In this document: positions 26,301-34,486 of the stretch, in pieces
Layout of the letters: each line of letters starts with the position of its first letter
How positions within the stretch are numbered: the stretch's first letter is position 1
Assembly (NCBI GenBank): GCA_030527185.1
Contig: JAUNBF010000005.1
Span: 1-43,909, forward strand
Reading direction: 5' to 3'
From: Planctomycetia bacterium
Lineage (GTDB): Bacteria > Planctomycetota > Planctomycetia > Pirellulales > Thermoguttaceae
Length of the DNA: 43,909 bases
Notes under the pieces: model-generated
Database searches by the model: none
What the model saw: the letters and a program-made list of their open reading frames with translations, nothing else
Told to the model about the DNA's origin: nothing
Made by a program: the position numbers and the translations under genes

Positions 26301-26660
26301 CGGCAGACGCGGTGTCGCCAGATTGGCCCGGTTGTTGACGTTCACCGTGTTGATGTCCGGGTCGCTCCCAATTTCAAAGTAGACGTTCAACTGATACGTC
26401 CCGTTATTCGCACAGGTCGATGTCATGTAGAGCATTTTCTCCACGCCATTGATCTGCGTCTCGATCGGAATCGCCACCGTATCGACCAGCGTCTGAGCGT
26501 CCGCCCCCGGATAACTGGCACTGACCGTCACCGCGGGCGGAACAATATCAGGAAACTGCGCAATCGGCAATTGAAGTGCGGTCACCGTTCCCGCAATGAA
26601 AATCAACAGTGAAACCACACTCGCAAAAACCGGCCGATCTATAAAAAATCGTGAAAACAT
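23388..26660 (-). CDS. RND multidrug efflux inner-membrane transporter (HAE1/AcrB type)
   Basis: A 1090-residue transporter with the full HAE1 layout: N-terminal MFSRFFIDRPVFASVVSLLI, two periplasmic porter and docking regions, and twelve predicted membrane helices. The proton-relay aspartates are Asp440 and Asp441 in GIVVDDAIVVVE, and the lysine of GLSAKNAILI is also present, so proton coupling looks intact. Such pumps export drugs, detergents or lipids and normally work with a membrane-fusion protein and a TolC-like channel. Neither gene is nearby, so the pump must borrow partners or work without them. GAGAGGA directly precedes the ATG. It lies 25 bases downstream of the glycosidase-like gene, and DUF502 overlaps its end. 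Confidence 0.95.
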   Translation of the reverse strand: MFSRFFIDRPVFASVVSLLIFIAGTVTALQLPIAQFPDIVPPAVTVSASYPGADAQTLVDTVAIPIETQINGVEKMLYMTSTCANNGTYQLNVYFEIGSDPDINTVNVNNRANLATPRLPDVVKQTGLSVKKKSPSILAFYSFSMNQNAGPTKNQEYLANYVSIHVKDAVARIPGVGEASVMDPKDFSIRVWLDPEVLGERNISVQEIERIIREQNVQVASGSIGAEPAPEGQLQTLTITTKGRLMEVGEFENLVVRVTENGTVLRLKDIARIELARQTYNMRSYNMIFPPSERELEEIRKTNPDLKGIPLHDTYRNATTMAVYLMPGANAMNVAQAVNDKLEELKPELERAGIDYVCAYDTTVFISVSLEEVIFTLILTIFIVIAVVYLFLQDWRAAMIPTLTIPVSLVGTFFMMGLFGFSINTLTLFGLILVIGIVVDDAIVVVENCTRLMDEEGLSPRDAAIQSMLQVSGPIIATTCVLMAVFLPTTFISGMVGILYQQFALTIAGSVLLSAICAMTLSPAMCAIILRPSVPEERKWLFFRWFNRGFDGFAKFYERNLHFFIRNPGCILLFWVFLIAAVWYGFQVIPSGFIPNEDQGVVFLDVRLPNGTSLQRTDAVCRQVNEIFTKEFNDVIKNSHFLPGFSMLDSTSSTNVGLGIVMLREWKERKATPQLAENVAKRMMQTLNQQIPGAFILAFVPPAISGIGTSGGVEAQLIDKSETGVMPLFQSAQTLSQAAATSQNFSRISSTFSPTYPMYYLDIDREKAKKMGIDLNEVFATLQAYLGSQYVNDFNTFSRVFQVNLQAQQMARDEMEDILKLPVMNGEGKRVPLGTFASVKDRVGPAFMNRFNLYTTTLLTGTLGPQGSTGNAMAELQEMVQTQLPEGFAVEWTGLALQQSRAGAAIAVIFILSMIFGFLVLAAQYESWSAPIIIMMAVPLGVSGAMLAVWLAGLDINLYTQIGLILMVGLSAKNAILITEFARDVHLKEGHSIVDSAAQAGRLRLRPIMMTSYAFILGVVPLMIATGAGANSRRAIGTAVFGGMLEETMIGILVTPILFIMITSMGEYSMSHIRRWIGVPSGNAGKEENT

Positions 26661-26685
26661 TCCTCTCTTTTCCTTAAATTAATCA

Positions 26686-29600
26686 TTATTTTATAAAGTC
26701 GGTTTCTTCCAGGCCGCATTCTCGAATCATTTTGCCCCAGCGATCGACCGGGAGTTCTTCGTCGTCAAAGTTGTTGGTTCCGACGGAAAATTTCGCACCC
26801 ATTTCCTTGGCCATGCGGATAAATGTCGCGTCTGGAAAGCGGGAACCGGCCTGGATTTCCAGAGCAATCCCCTTCTCCACCGCCTTGGCGATAATCTGTT
26901 TCATCCGCTCGGGCGTCCAAAACTCATGGTAACGGTCGGCCAACTGTGAGGGCAGATACGTCACATTCGCCAGGATCGTAATCGGCTCGTCCAGAATCTG
27001 CAAGTTGTGCTTCATGTAACGTTCCATCCACGCTTCTTCATCGTCAATCGTGTACGATTCCGTCATCCAGAGCCGAATCGGTTTCTTTGTTATCGGGTCG
27101 GCCATAATCATCGTGTCGGCCAGCACAAAATCCAACTGTTTCAACACGTTCGGATCGAAAAACGTGAACCAGTCCCGGTCGTTCACCTGCATTCCCACCG
27201 GCAATTCCACCCCCGCTTCTTTCGCAATCCGTTTCTGCTGGGTAATGAAAGCCTGTAAGGTCTCGTTACTGTGGAGCGGCCATTCCCGACCGGAGTTTTC
27301 AAGAACCGTTGATCGAATACCGGTCCGTTTTTCCCGTTCGATCGCCTTTTCTGCCGTCATGTTGCCGCGCAGGTGGATGTGGTAGTCGCGGAGTGTAAAA
27401 TCAGGCAAATCGCGGGGAATCTCGTACCGTTCCTCCAACTGCAACGGCGTCCGCACGCGAACTTTCCCCGGCAAATCCCCTTCCCAAAGCAACCGCACAC
27501 GATATTTTCCCGGCTGCAACCGAATTCCCTCCAGCCGTTTTTCCTGATACGCCCCTTCTTTCAGTGGCAGCCCGTACTGCGAGATTTTTTCTCCCGGTAG
27601 TGCAAACCCGTACTGTCCCTGCGTCAACACCATCGGCAACGTCAGGCTTTCCCCGGCAATTTCCAACCGTGGCGACTTCCACTCTCCCGTATTTTTCGCG
27701 TCGGCCAGGAACTGTACCTGAAAACCGACCGTGGCGGGCTTTTCGCGAATTTCCAGTTCCCACTCCCACGTCCCCTGCTCCTCAGGAGTCACTTCCTGCC
27801 AGAGCGGGTAAATCATCCGTTGGAACCACTGCCGCCCATTCCGTTCCACGAGCCGAAACTCGATCCGTTTATCGAGAAGCGCATTCCGCGCTTCCACCGT
27901 CTTTTTCCCGCCCAGAATCGGGTCGATCCGAAACTTTTCCCGCACTTCCGCCGGAACACGTCCCGAAAGCCGCAAATCTTCGTATTTCCGAATCAAGTCG
28001 AGAATCTCCATCGTAAACGGATGTTTGGCCGCCGCGTCCACCGAGACCTGAAACGACATGGAGGAATTGTACCCGATGGTCGCTCCCAGAACGTATTCGT
28101 ACATATCCGGCGTCGCCCTGGCATCGTAGCCGTAATACCACCCAATATCCAGCGGCATTTCACTCTGTCGGAAGTACGTAAACGCGGGGGAACGCTCATC
28201 CAGATACGCCTTCAAATCGTCGTGTCCGTCCGCCGAGGCGCTGCGGGTGAGCAGGTACCACGAGTACGGCGAAAAACTGCTCGCCTGGTACTGGATATTC
28301 TTGTTCTCAATCGCGTCGTAAAATGCCCGGTGCAATTTCGCGTTGTAATACCAGTGGTCGCGTCCGTCACTGCGTCGCTGGAGCAATTCCGAACCATCAA
28401 AATAAAGCATATCGATCGGCAACTGATTCACCAGTCGTGCCAGATTGGCCGCCACCTCTTCCCGCAACGTGGAGTCGAGGTCGTACATGAAATATCCATA
28501 CGCCCGCACCACATGCCGAATCGGCGTCCCCTCGGCATGTGCCACCGCTTTCGTTCCGAGATACCCTCGCCGACACTGCGAAAAACCGTCCTGATTCTCG
28601 CCGTAATAAATCAGTTCATCCCCAATACGAATCACCTGTCCCTGTCCCATGTACGGATGTTCATGAATGGGAAATTCGCTGGCAGGTGTGGTGGTCGGAA
28701 TTGTCGTGGCCTCGGCGGTAATATCTTCCGCAAGCGTCGTCTCCACGCCCAAAACCAGACGCTCGTCCGGCACGGGTGTGAGGTACGAATCGGGCGGATC
28801 AATCGACGCGGCCAGCAAATGGAGGCCAAAACGGATTCCTTCCCGGTTGAAACGCTCGATCATCGCTCGCAATCCCGCCACGCCATCCTTGAAATTTCGC
28901 GTATTGACCTCGTAATGTCCCGGCGTTTGGCACCACGAATGTTGCAGGAGCAAAATCTGCCGAAAACCGCCCCGTTTGGCTATTTTCAGAGCTTCCTGGT
29001 ACTGTTCCTCCCGAAAATTCGTCAAGAAGAAGTACGATTCCTTCAGCCACGGCGAATCGTTCCGCCAACCCCCGCCCGGCCAGGGATTCGGCAAATCGGC
29101 CATTTTCTGGAACGTCTGCACCGCCGTTTTCCACTCTTTTTCCGACGACGCAATCACACCAAACGCTGCCGGAGCCATTCCGTGACGGGCATACGAGCGA
29201 ACTTCCAACGTCCGCGCCGGCACATCCCAATAAGCATCCTTTTCCGACTCAAAATCGGCCAGCAAAACCGTTCTCTCACTCCCATCCGCGTTCTGGAAAA
29301 CCGCCTCCACCTGGTCGATATGGCACTCCACCGTCTCGTTCGCAGGCAGGCCATTGTAATAAAACCGCATTCCCCGCACGTCGTCATACCGCAAATCGTT
29401 CAAGGCAGGCCGATTCAGCGTCACTTGCCGATACCCCAAAAAATCGATCGTGATATAATCGTCCCGGTGCCCTCCTTGTCCATCGTAAAGCTGGATTTTC
29501 AGAGCTTCCCCCTTTTGGTCGCCATGCACCCAAGCCCGAATCGCCTGGCAGCCAGTCAAATCGAGCGTCTTGTCAAACGCCTTCCCACGCACACTCCAAC

Positions 29601-30201
29601 CGTCTGCCGTCGGACGTTTACTTTGCGCGGTGAATTTCGCGTAAGCCTTCCCCCCTGTCGGCACCCCCTGCCCGTAAGCGGGATAGGCTTCCCGCGTAAA
29701 CGTATGCGAACAGTTTTCCCGATCATTTCGCATTCCCCGAGCATTCTGCAACTCGGGCCGGACATTCAGACTGGCGGTCATCAGGCCGAATTTCCTCCCC
29801 TCGTGAATCGCGTTGTTGATGGTTCGGACATACTCCGCCTCGGCAGGAATGCCCAACTGAAAAAGCTGCAACGACTCTGCCGTCTCACGAGGCTGAAATT
29901 CCTCCAGCCGGAACAACGCTACGCCGCGAGTGGTCGTCACCTGGAACCGTGCCGTCGAATCGTCCGCAAACGTCACACGCACGTTTTCCCCATCCCGCAC
30001 CACATTTTTGACCGGAATTACCCCTCCCTTTTCCGTGGTGTACGAAAACGCGCAAGGAGATGTGTATTCCGCGTCCGGGTACGTCAATTTCACACATCCC
30101 TGCGGCGAAATAGCCAGTTTTGCCTCCTGCAAATCCCAGACTTGCGCATACGCCGGAACCATCCAACTCATCCATAACCAGGCGAGAATCCACTTTTGCA
30201 T
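26686..30201 (-). CDS. Secreted glycosidase-like protein fused to a PHP-type domain
   Basis: An 1171-residue protein with signal MQKWILAWLWMSWMVPAYAQ and AAGGA before the ATG. Residues to about 330 are beta-rich and include a carbohydrate-module-like part (LTGCQAIRAWVHGD). Residues about 370-760 look like a TIM-barrel hydrolase core: FRQILLLQHSW, GIRFGLHLLAASID, and IDMLYFDGSELLQ, whose Asp-Gly is a typical catalytic strand end. A beta-sandwich follows. From residue 939, DYHIHLRGNMT, MQVNDRDW, ALEIQAGSRFPD and KFSVGTNNFDDEELP form a PHP-type metal-dependent domain, normally found in phosphoesterases or polymerases. The fusion of a secreted hydrolase with PHP is unusual. It heads the operon with the RND pump. 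The exact glycoside hydrolase family is not recognised. Confidence 0.75.
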   Translation of the reverse strand: MQKWILAWLWMSWMVPAYAQVWDLQEAKLAISPQGCVKLTYPDAEYTSPCAFSYTTEKGGVIPVKNVVRDGENVRVTFADDSTARFQVTTTRGVALFRLEEFQPRETAESLQLFQLGIPAEAEYVRTINNAIHEGRKFGLMTASLNVRPELQNARGMRNDRENCSHTFTREAYPAYGQGVPTGGKAYAKFTAQSKRPTADGWSVRGKAFDKTLDLTGCQAIRAWVHGDQKGEALKIQLYDGQGGHRDDYITIDFLGYRQVTLNRPALNDLRYDDVRGMRFYYNGLPANETVECHIDQVEAVFQNADGSERTVLLADFESEKDAYWDVPARTLEVRSYARHGMAPAAFGVIASSEKEWKTAVQTFQKMADLPNPWPGGGWRNDSPWLKESYFFLTNFREEQYQEALKIAKRGGFRQILLLQHSWCQTPGHYEVNTRNFKDGVAGLRAMIERFNREGIRFGLHLLAASIDPPDSYLTPVPDERLVLGVETTLAEDITAEATTIPTTTPASEFPIHEHPYMGQGQVIRIGDELIYYGENQDGFSQCRRGYLGTKAVAHAEGTPIRHVVRAYGYFMYDLDSTLREEVAANLARLVNQLPIDMLYFDGSELLQRRSDGRDHWYYNAKLHRAFYDAIENKNIQYQASSFSPYSWYLLTRSASADGHDDLKAYLDERSPAFTYFRQSEMPLDIGWYYGYDARATPDMYEYVLGATIGYNSSMSFQVSVDAAAKHPFTMEILDLIRKYEDLRLSGRVPAEVREKFRIDPILGGKKTVEARNALLDKRIEFRLVERNGRQWFQRMIYPLWQEVTPEEQGTWEWELEIREKPATVGFQVQFLADAKNTGEWKSPRLEIAGESLTLPMVLTQGQYGFALPGEKISQYGLPLKEGAYQEKRLEGIRLQPGKYRVRLLWEGDLPGKVRVRTPLQLEERYEIPRDLPDFTLRDYHIHLRGNMTAEKAIEREKRTGIRSTVLENSGREWPLHSNETLQAFITQQKRIAKEAGVELPVGMQVNDRDWFTFFDPNVLKQLDFVLADTMIMADPITKKPIRLWMTESYTIDDEEAWMERYMKHNLQILDEPITILANVTYLPSQLADRYHEFWTPERMKQIIAKAVEKGIALEIQAGSRFPDATFIRMAKEMGAKFSVGTNNFDDEELPVDRWGKMIRECGLEETDFIK

Positions 30202-30238
30202 AACATCTTCCTTTCATCGTTCGGTGGGAAATTTTATA

Positions 30239-30982
30239 CTATCGATAATTGTCCGCAATCCATGCAGTGGGACGGACGCTGCGCAAAAAATTCGGCGAGT
30301 GCCAACCCGGCAAAACCTGATCGGGATTCGGCTTGCCATGGAACACCACGACTTTCGTTTCCGCAGGTGGTCGTTTCGCTTCCAGAAAATAGCCCATCGG
30401 GAACGTTCGCAGGCAACTCCGCTTGAAACTGCAACACCACTCCTTCGGCCAATATTCCAAAATCCCTTTTTCCTTCATGCAGTGCGACAGGTACGCCTGC
30501 TCGTTGCGGAATCGGGCACGCACCTCGTCGCCATGTTCCTGATAACGCCGCAAAATATCGGGATGTTTCCCAATTTCAAACCGAAAAACCGACGAATTTC
30601 CGATTCCCGTCCCTTTCAGATTCCAATCCTCGATAATCCGAAACGCTCCCGGAAGCTCGAAAAAACCATCCAGCGAATCCATCAGAATCACGTCCAGATC
30701 GAGAAACAATGCCTGTCCGGTCAAGTCCGCCAGTTTCTCCTGAAAAACCGTCAGCTTCCGCCAACCCCGTTCCGGCAAACGCGCATCCAAATCCATCTCC
30801 GGCAGCGGGCGAACCACAATCGATTCCTCCAACCCTTCCGGTTTTTCCGTAAAACAGACCAGCCGGTACGGTCGATGGATATGGCGTTTCACCATCGAGG
30901 CCAGCCGATTCACATATTCGGGAGAATAACGATCTCCCCACTTCATACAGATGATATTTTCCATCGACGCAGCTTGACTCAT
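30239..30982 (-). CDS. GT-A fold glycosyltransferase-like protein
   Basis: A 247-residue cytoplasmic protein. The start NIICMKWGDRYSPEYVNRL followed by YRLVCFTEKPEG and LFLDLDVILMDSLDGFF (with the metal-binding DxD) is the pattern of GT8-like and related transferases acting on nucleotide-sugars. The C-terminal part holds VVVFHGKPNPDQ, with a His often used near the active site. Donor and acceptor cannot be named. No ribosome site is evident before ATG 30982 or the second ATG at 30964 (which would give MENIICMKWG), so the start is open. The gene lies 38 bases upstream of the glycosidase-like gene and 136 bases past the terminator of the small basic protein gene, so it may head the large operon. 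Confidence 0.8.
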   Translation of the reverse strand: MSQAASMENIICMKWGDRYSPEYVNRLASMVKRHIHRPYRLVCFTEKPEGLEESIVVRPLPEMDLDARLPERGWRKLTVFQEKLADLTGQALFLDLDVILMDSLDGFFELPGAFRIIEDWNLKGTGIGNSSVFRFEIGKHPDILRRYQEHGDEVRARFRNEQAYLSHCMKEKGILEYWPKEWCCSFKRSCLRTFPMGYFLEAKRPPAETKVVVFHGKPNPDQVLPGWHSPNFLRSVRPTAWIADNYR

Positions 30983-31118
30983 TAATAAGGGATTTTAAAG
31001 GGTCGCAATCGAAGGTTATCGACAACTCACCCTGTCCATTATAGATTTTTTACACACTTCTCACAAGGACAACCCCTTCATTTTCCTCTTTTTTTCCAAA
31101 ACTTCCTCCACAGCGCAT

Positions 31119-31142
31119 AAAAAAACTCCCAATTCCGGGAGT
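31119..31142 (-). terminator. Intrinsic terminator of the small basic protein gene
   Basis: On the minus strand ACTCCC, a six-base loop and GGGAGT are followed by a run of Ts. It sits 17 bases past the stop codon. Stem and T tract are both good. Confidence 0.85.
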
Positions 31143-31159
31143 CTTTCTTGAAAAATCGT

Positions 31160-31381
31160 TTATTTTTTCTTTCCTTTGGCTTCAGGAGCGTCTTCCGCCT
31201 TTTCCTTCTTCTTCTTTTTCATGGACAACTTATAAACACGCACTTTTGCTAGCCCTACCGGACTGTCGCCATCCTGCCAACGGTCGCTGGCCTGCAATTT
31301 TTCGATACGCTCTGCACGAGTCAAAACGCTCCGCGTTCGCATCAAGGCGGCTCGAACTTTCAGGCTTTTATCGATAGTCAT
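31160..31381 (-). CDS. PVC small basic protein
   Basis: A 73-residue, strongly basic protein: MTIDKSLKVRAALMRTRSVL, then TRAERIEKLQASDRW, GLAKVRVYKLSM and a Lys-rich tail. It fits the family of small basic proteins conserved in planctomycetes, verrucomicrobia and chlamydiae (TIGR04137, as I recall it), whose role is unknown but whose charge suggests RNA or ribosome binding. The Lys/Glu/Ala tail is longer than the core family. It is a single-gene unit with its own promoter (31418-31445), ribosome site GGGAG nine bases before ATG, and terminator (31119-31142), as expected for an abundant constitutive product. Confidence 0.85.
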   Translation of the reverse strand: MTIDKSLKVRAALMRTRSVLTRAERIEKLQASDRWQDGDSPVGLAKVRVYKLSMKKKKKEKAEDAPEAKGKKK

Positions 31382-31417
31382 TTCTTCAATCTCCCAAAGC
31401 TATCAAGGTTAAACGAT

Positions 31418-31445
31418 ATTGTATCCTTACGATTATATCTCTCAA
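31418..31445 (-). promoter_or_regulatory. Promoter of the small basic protein gene
   Basis: On the minus strand TTGAGA (31440-31445) is followed by 16 bases and TACAAT (31418-31423). Transcription would start near 31411, leaving a leader of about 30 bases. Confidence 0.6.
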
Positions 31446-32119
31446 GAATAGGGATTATACGTTTTTTTATCATTTTATCAAGGGGGACGTAGGCGATTCT
31501 TTCCAAAAATTCCTCACGGAACATGGGAAACCGTAGCGCGGTGGGAATGGAAATATCGGTCTCTTCTGTGTAATCTGTGGATTATTCTTAACGTTGGAAA
31601 CGGTTGATATTTCTGGATTTGTCAAAAAATTCTTTTCACTTTGAATTTCCAAAAAACGAAAGCCAAGTCCCACCTTCGGGAAGGGTACATGCCGATGGTA
31701 AGGACATTGGGGAGAGAATCCGAAAAACTCAAGTGAATGAAGTGTACTTCCATCTCCATCCTCTGTGGAAACTCTCCGGTGTTGTCAGATTCCCGCCGAT
31801 GTTTTGTAAACAAATTCTGGAAGTACTCTGGATGAGGGAGTAAATCAACTCCCGGATTGGAATAAAATTACCAGTTTACGAACAATTTGCGCTTGAGAAC
31901 GAGAAATTTTATCGAAAGCAGATACTCCCCAAAGAATTTTCCAGGAATTTTCCCAAAAAATACAGAAGCAAAAAACAATCATATCAGTCAATATACACAA
32001 ATACACGAAACATTTTTCATAAAATGGCATTATATTTTGGGTTATCGTAAGACTTCGCGTATTTTCCGGTTTTCGTCCAATTTTGACAAAATAATTTTCA
32101 AATTTTTCAAGAAAAGGCC

Positions 32120-32147
32120 TTGCCTAAAATTGAGAAAGGTGTAAAAT
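32120..32147 (+). promoter_or_regulatory. Possible promoter of the candidate small RNA
   Basis: TTGCCT (32120-32125), a 16-base spacer and TAAAAT (32142-32147). The predicted start falls at about 32153, exactly where the first paired segment of the RNA begins. Confidence 0.5.
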
Positions 32148-32152
32148 ACAAT

Positions 32153-32284
32153 CATCCTTTTGGGAATGGTTCATGGGCTATCCCAAGATCATTCAATGAT
32201 TGATGTCCTGGAAGGATGACGATGTATGCTGTTTTGCACTATTGTACATACTCCTCATCGGCGGGGTTTTCCGATGATTTTTTT
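32153..32284 (+). ncRNA. Candidate structured small RNA of about 130 nt
   Basis: Between a promoter-like sequence and an intrinsic terminator lies a region with no coding frame but several stems. CATCCTT (32153-32159) pairs with AAGGATG (32212-32218). Inside it TTGGGA (32160-32165) pairs with TCCCAA (32181-32186), and ATCA/TGAT around 32188-32200 forms a second small hairpin, giving a three-way junction. GTATG and CATAC (about 32224-32251) form a further stem before the terminator hairpin. It does not match 6S RNA, tmRNA, SRP RNA or RNase P RNA as far as I can see. Evidence is positional and structural only. Confidence 0.5.
32255..32284 (+). terminator. Intrinsic terminator in the gene-free region
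   Basis: TCATCGG (32255-32261) and CCGATGA (32271-32277) form a perfect seven-base stem with a nine-base loop, followed by seven Ts. No protein gene lies upstream on this strand for more than a kilobase, which is the main reason to suspect a small RNA. Confidence 0.8.
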
Positions 32285-32568
32285 CTCCGTCGGTGAGGTT
32301 GTTTTTCACACAAACTCACTCAGAAATGTGCCGTAGGTAATTTCCAATCCATAACGGCAATTCTTTCAGGACGGCTATTCGCGGCAAACAGGGATGTTTT
32401 TTCCTTTCCAACGTGGGACCGCGATGGCCGTCTCTCCTTTCCCACCGTTAGCAGGGACAAAAATCAACAGAGATTTTATCCCTGTTTTCGGTACCTGGCG
32501 GAAGTGATACCCTCCCACCTAACCCGGTGGTGAATTATATCCATCCACTGGAGTTTTTCGGATTCACT

Positions 32569-32715
32569 CCCCCAGCCACTCCCTCTGGGAGAGGTGGCTA
32601 CCGGGGTGGAAGGTAATGGAACGTTCTATCGTAATTTCCTTAAGGAAACATCGTTCTGCCATCTCACCCCCCCCCCCTGTTTTCGGCAGGTACCTCTCAC
32701 GAAGGGAGGGGCTTT
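32569..32715. repeat. Inverted-repeat (MITE-like) element, copy 1
   Basis: The left arm (32569-32609) contains ACTCCCTCTGGGAGAGGTGG and GGGGTGG. The right arm (32681-32715) is its inverted relative, containing TACCTCTCACGAAGGGAGG. Both resemble the arms of the element at 34487-34671, and both elements have ACGTTCTA in the centre. It carries an 11-C tract at 32667-32677. No transposase is encoded. Confidence 0.5.
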
Positions 32716-32920
32716 CCGGGCGTTTTCTGGAAATTCAACGTGGAAGGAGTATACAAACCGCAAGGTACCGTGAAGTCCTGGAAAATACGTCTTCCACAAA
32801 CTCCCACGCCGTTCGTTCACAATTTTTATACGATAACCAAAAGTGAGTTGGGAGAGGTGGTGCGTTCCATCGCCATTCCGCCCCGCCCAACCCTTGGTGT
32901 TCTCTTCCGTTGGAGGCTAA

Positions 32921-32947
32921 AAACAAACCCCTAACCAAAGGTAGGGG
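32921..32947 (-). terminator. Terminator of the second PEP-CTERM gene
   Basis: On the minus strand CCCCTACC and GGTTAGGGG pair around a three-base loop with one bulged base, followed by a T-rich stretch (TTTGTTTTTA). It begins about 30 bases past the stop codon. Confidence 0.7.
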
Positions 32948-32977
32948 CGAAAAATAACATCATTCCGTATCAGGAAT

Positions 32978-34180
32978 TTAGGCATTTGCCTTTGCAGTCA
33001 CACGATTCCGTCTCCAGACCGCATAGCCACCGACCAATCCGCACAGAATCAACGCCAGTGAAGATGGTTCGGGAACTTCATAACCACGAAGGGAAACTAC
33101 TTCAAGACCTTCAATTCCCGATCCAGAAAAATCCCACGCCAGGATATTATCAATGGAAGAGGGAAAAACCGCAGTTAAAAGAAAGTTTCCATCATCTTGC
33201 TGCGTAGTTTTCCATTCCGTATTATTACTCATGAAATTCTCAAAGAGTGTAGCATCATCATCTAACACCTTGACTTTCAATTCCAAAGCATAATGCTCAC
33301 CATGGGGAACAATTTCTCTGGAACCACTTTTTGAATCTGACAAGTCAATCACCTCTGCACCATCTTTGCTGCCACCTACATTGTATTTGTCATGTTGCAT
33401 ATTTTTTAAGGAAATTTGGTAATAATCCCCATTAACTACACAATCAAAAAACTCGGAGGTAGTAATTTTCGAGACTTCTTTATTAAACACTTTGGAAGAC
33501 AACACGTCTTGCGGTTTGAAATTAGCGATATTCGCAACACCGTCCAGACCGATATAAACACTTCCTGAAAAACTGGCCTCACCTGTAACAGTCAGCTTTC
33601 CCACTTTTCCTTTATCGACATAAAGACGAATTTCGCCACTGCCGGTCAAAGTGCCCACAGTACTCTCCCCCGTTCCACTGGAGATAAAAGTCCCTTGCTG
33701 ATTTATAATAAGGTTCGTGGTTAAAACGGTTCCATTGACAATCAGCGTACCCGCTTCTTTAACAACCGGTTTGATCCAACTACCATCCCTCCTATACTCA
33801 TAATCATATCCAGTTCCATCGGCACTACCTCCCACAACAATTTTTGGACTCTTATCGGTCGCTTTAACTACCAATGAATCCCAATTTAATTCTGCATAGT
33901 TAAATTTCATATTTCCAGTACTGCGAAGTATGCCGTTGTTATAGACATACAATTGAACGTTATCTATCCAATCTACGTTGGCAGTTACGTGGGCAGCCTC
34001 AACAAATACTCCTGTTTTTAGTTCCGTACTCCCCGAATCCAATGTAATAGTAACATCGAAAATTCTATATGTCGAACCACTGTTATGTGTCTCGGCACTT
34101 CCACTCTGCACCCAACACAACCCACACACCCCGACAACCAATCCTGTAAGCAGCATTCTGCCATAGTTGCGATTTCTCAT
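32978..34180 (-). CDS. PEP-CTERM exported protein
   Basis: A 400-residue protein with a signal peptide (MLLTGLVVGVCGLCWVQSGS, residues 9-28), a beta-rich middle with LTGSGEIRLYVDKGKVGKLT and IVNGTVLTTNLIINQQGTFI, as in passenger-like beta-helices, and a C-terminal sorting signal: VPEPSSLALILCGLVGGYAV and then WRRNR. It should be anchored or released at the cell surface by an exosortase encoded elsewhere. The coding sequence is visibly richer in A+T than its neighbours and lies between two inverted-repeat elements, hinting at a mobile or fast-evolving locus. AGGAG precedes ATG 34180, the promoter is at 34259-34287 and the terminator at 32921-32947, so it is a single-gene unit. The ligand or role is unknown. 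Confidence 0.88.
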   Translation of the reverse strand: MRNRNYGRMLLTGLVVGVCGLCWVQSGSAETHNSGSTYRIFDVTITLDSGSTELKTGVFVEAAHVTANVDWIDNVQLYVYNNGILRSTGNMKFNYAELNWDSLVVKATDKSPKIVVGGSADGTGYDYEYRRDGSWIKPVVKEAGTLIVNGTVLTTNLIINQQGTFISSGTGESTVGTLTGSGEIRLYVDKGKVGKLTVTGEASFSGSVYIGLDGVANIANFKPQDVLSSKVFNKEVSKITTSEFFDCVVNGDYYQISLKNMQHDKYNVGGSKDGAEVIDLSDSKSGSREIVPHGEHYALELKVKVLDDDATLFENFMSNNTEWKTTQQDDGNFLLTAVFPSSIDNILAWDFSGSGIEGLEVVSLRGYEVPEPSSLALILCGLVGGYAVWRRNRVTAKANA

Positions 34181-34258
34181 TTCATATTCTCCTGATTCTC
34201 AATCCTTTTTGGCACTTTGAAAAAATTTGTTTTTAGAACTTTCCTTCTCCAATTGAAT

Positions 34259-34287
34259 AATTTACAAGAATATCTTCCCAATGTCAA
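34259..34287 (-). promoter_or_regulatory. Promoter of the second PEP-CTERM gene
   Basis: On the minus strand a perfect TTGACA (34282-34287), a 17-base spacer and TAAATT (34259-34264). The leader to ATG 34180 is about 70 bases. Confidence 0.65.
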
Positions 34288-34486
34288 TAAGGTGGAGAGA
34301 ATTTTTGCGAAATATTTTTGATTTTTTTGAAAATTTTATATCTTTTTCCCACTCTCCCCACTTTTGGGAGGAGGGGGATATGCCAAAAGTGGAAAAAATT
34401 TCCCACCCTGGAGCCGTGAACTATGGGCTGCGTCCGTAGTTCCGGAGAAGTGGGGAAACGTTTTCCCTCCTATTCCCCTTCGCCCA

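Larger units (their letters stand above)
31446..32977. other. 1.5 kb without a protein gene
   Basis: Open frames here are short, lack ribosome sites and match nothing recognisable. From 31446 to about 32115 nothing convincing was seen; it is AT-rich with short decayed-looking stretches. Bases 32120-32284 hold the candidate small RNA with promoter and terminator. Bases 32569-32715 hold an inverted-repeat element, and 32921-32947 the terminator of the PEP-CTERM gene. Confidence 0.6.

Noticed and set aside
27820..30177. 785-codon plus-strand open frame opposite the glycosidase/PHP gene
   Set aside because: No domain, signal peptide or start site; the protein on the other strand is strongly supported.
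31604..31843. Possible 79-residue gene in the gene-free region
   Set aside because: No ribosome site or recognisable pattern; composition looks non-coding.
32616..32846. Short open frames in the inverted-repeat element
   Set aside because: They run through the repeat arms and the C tract, have no ribosome site and resemble nothing.
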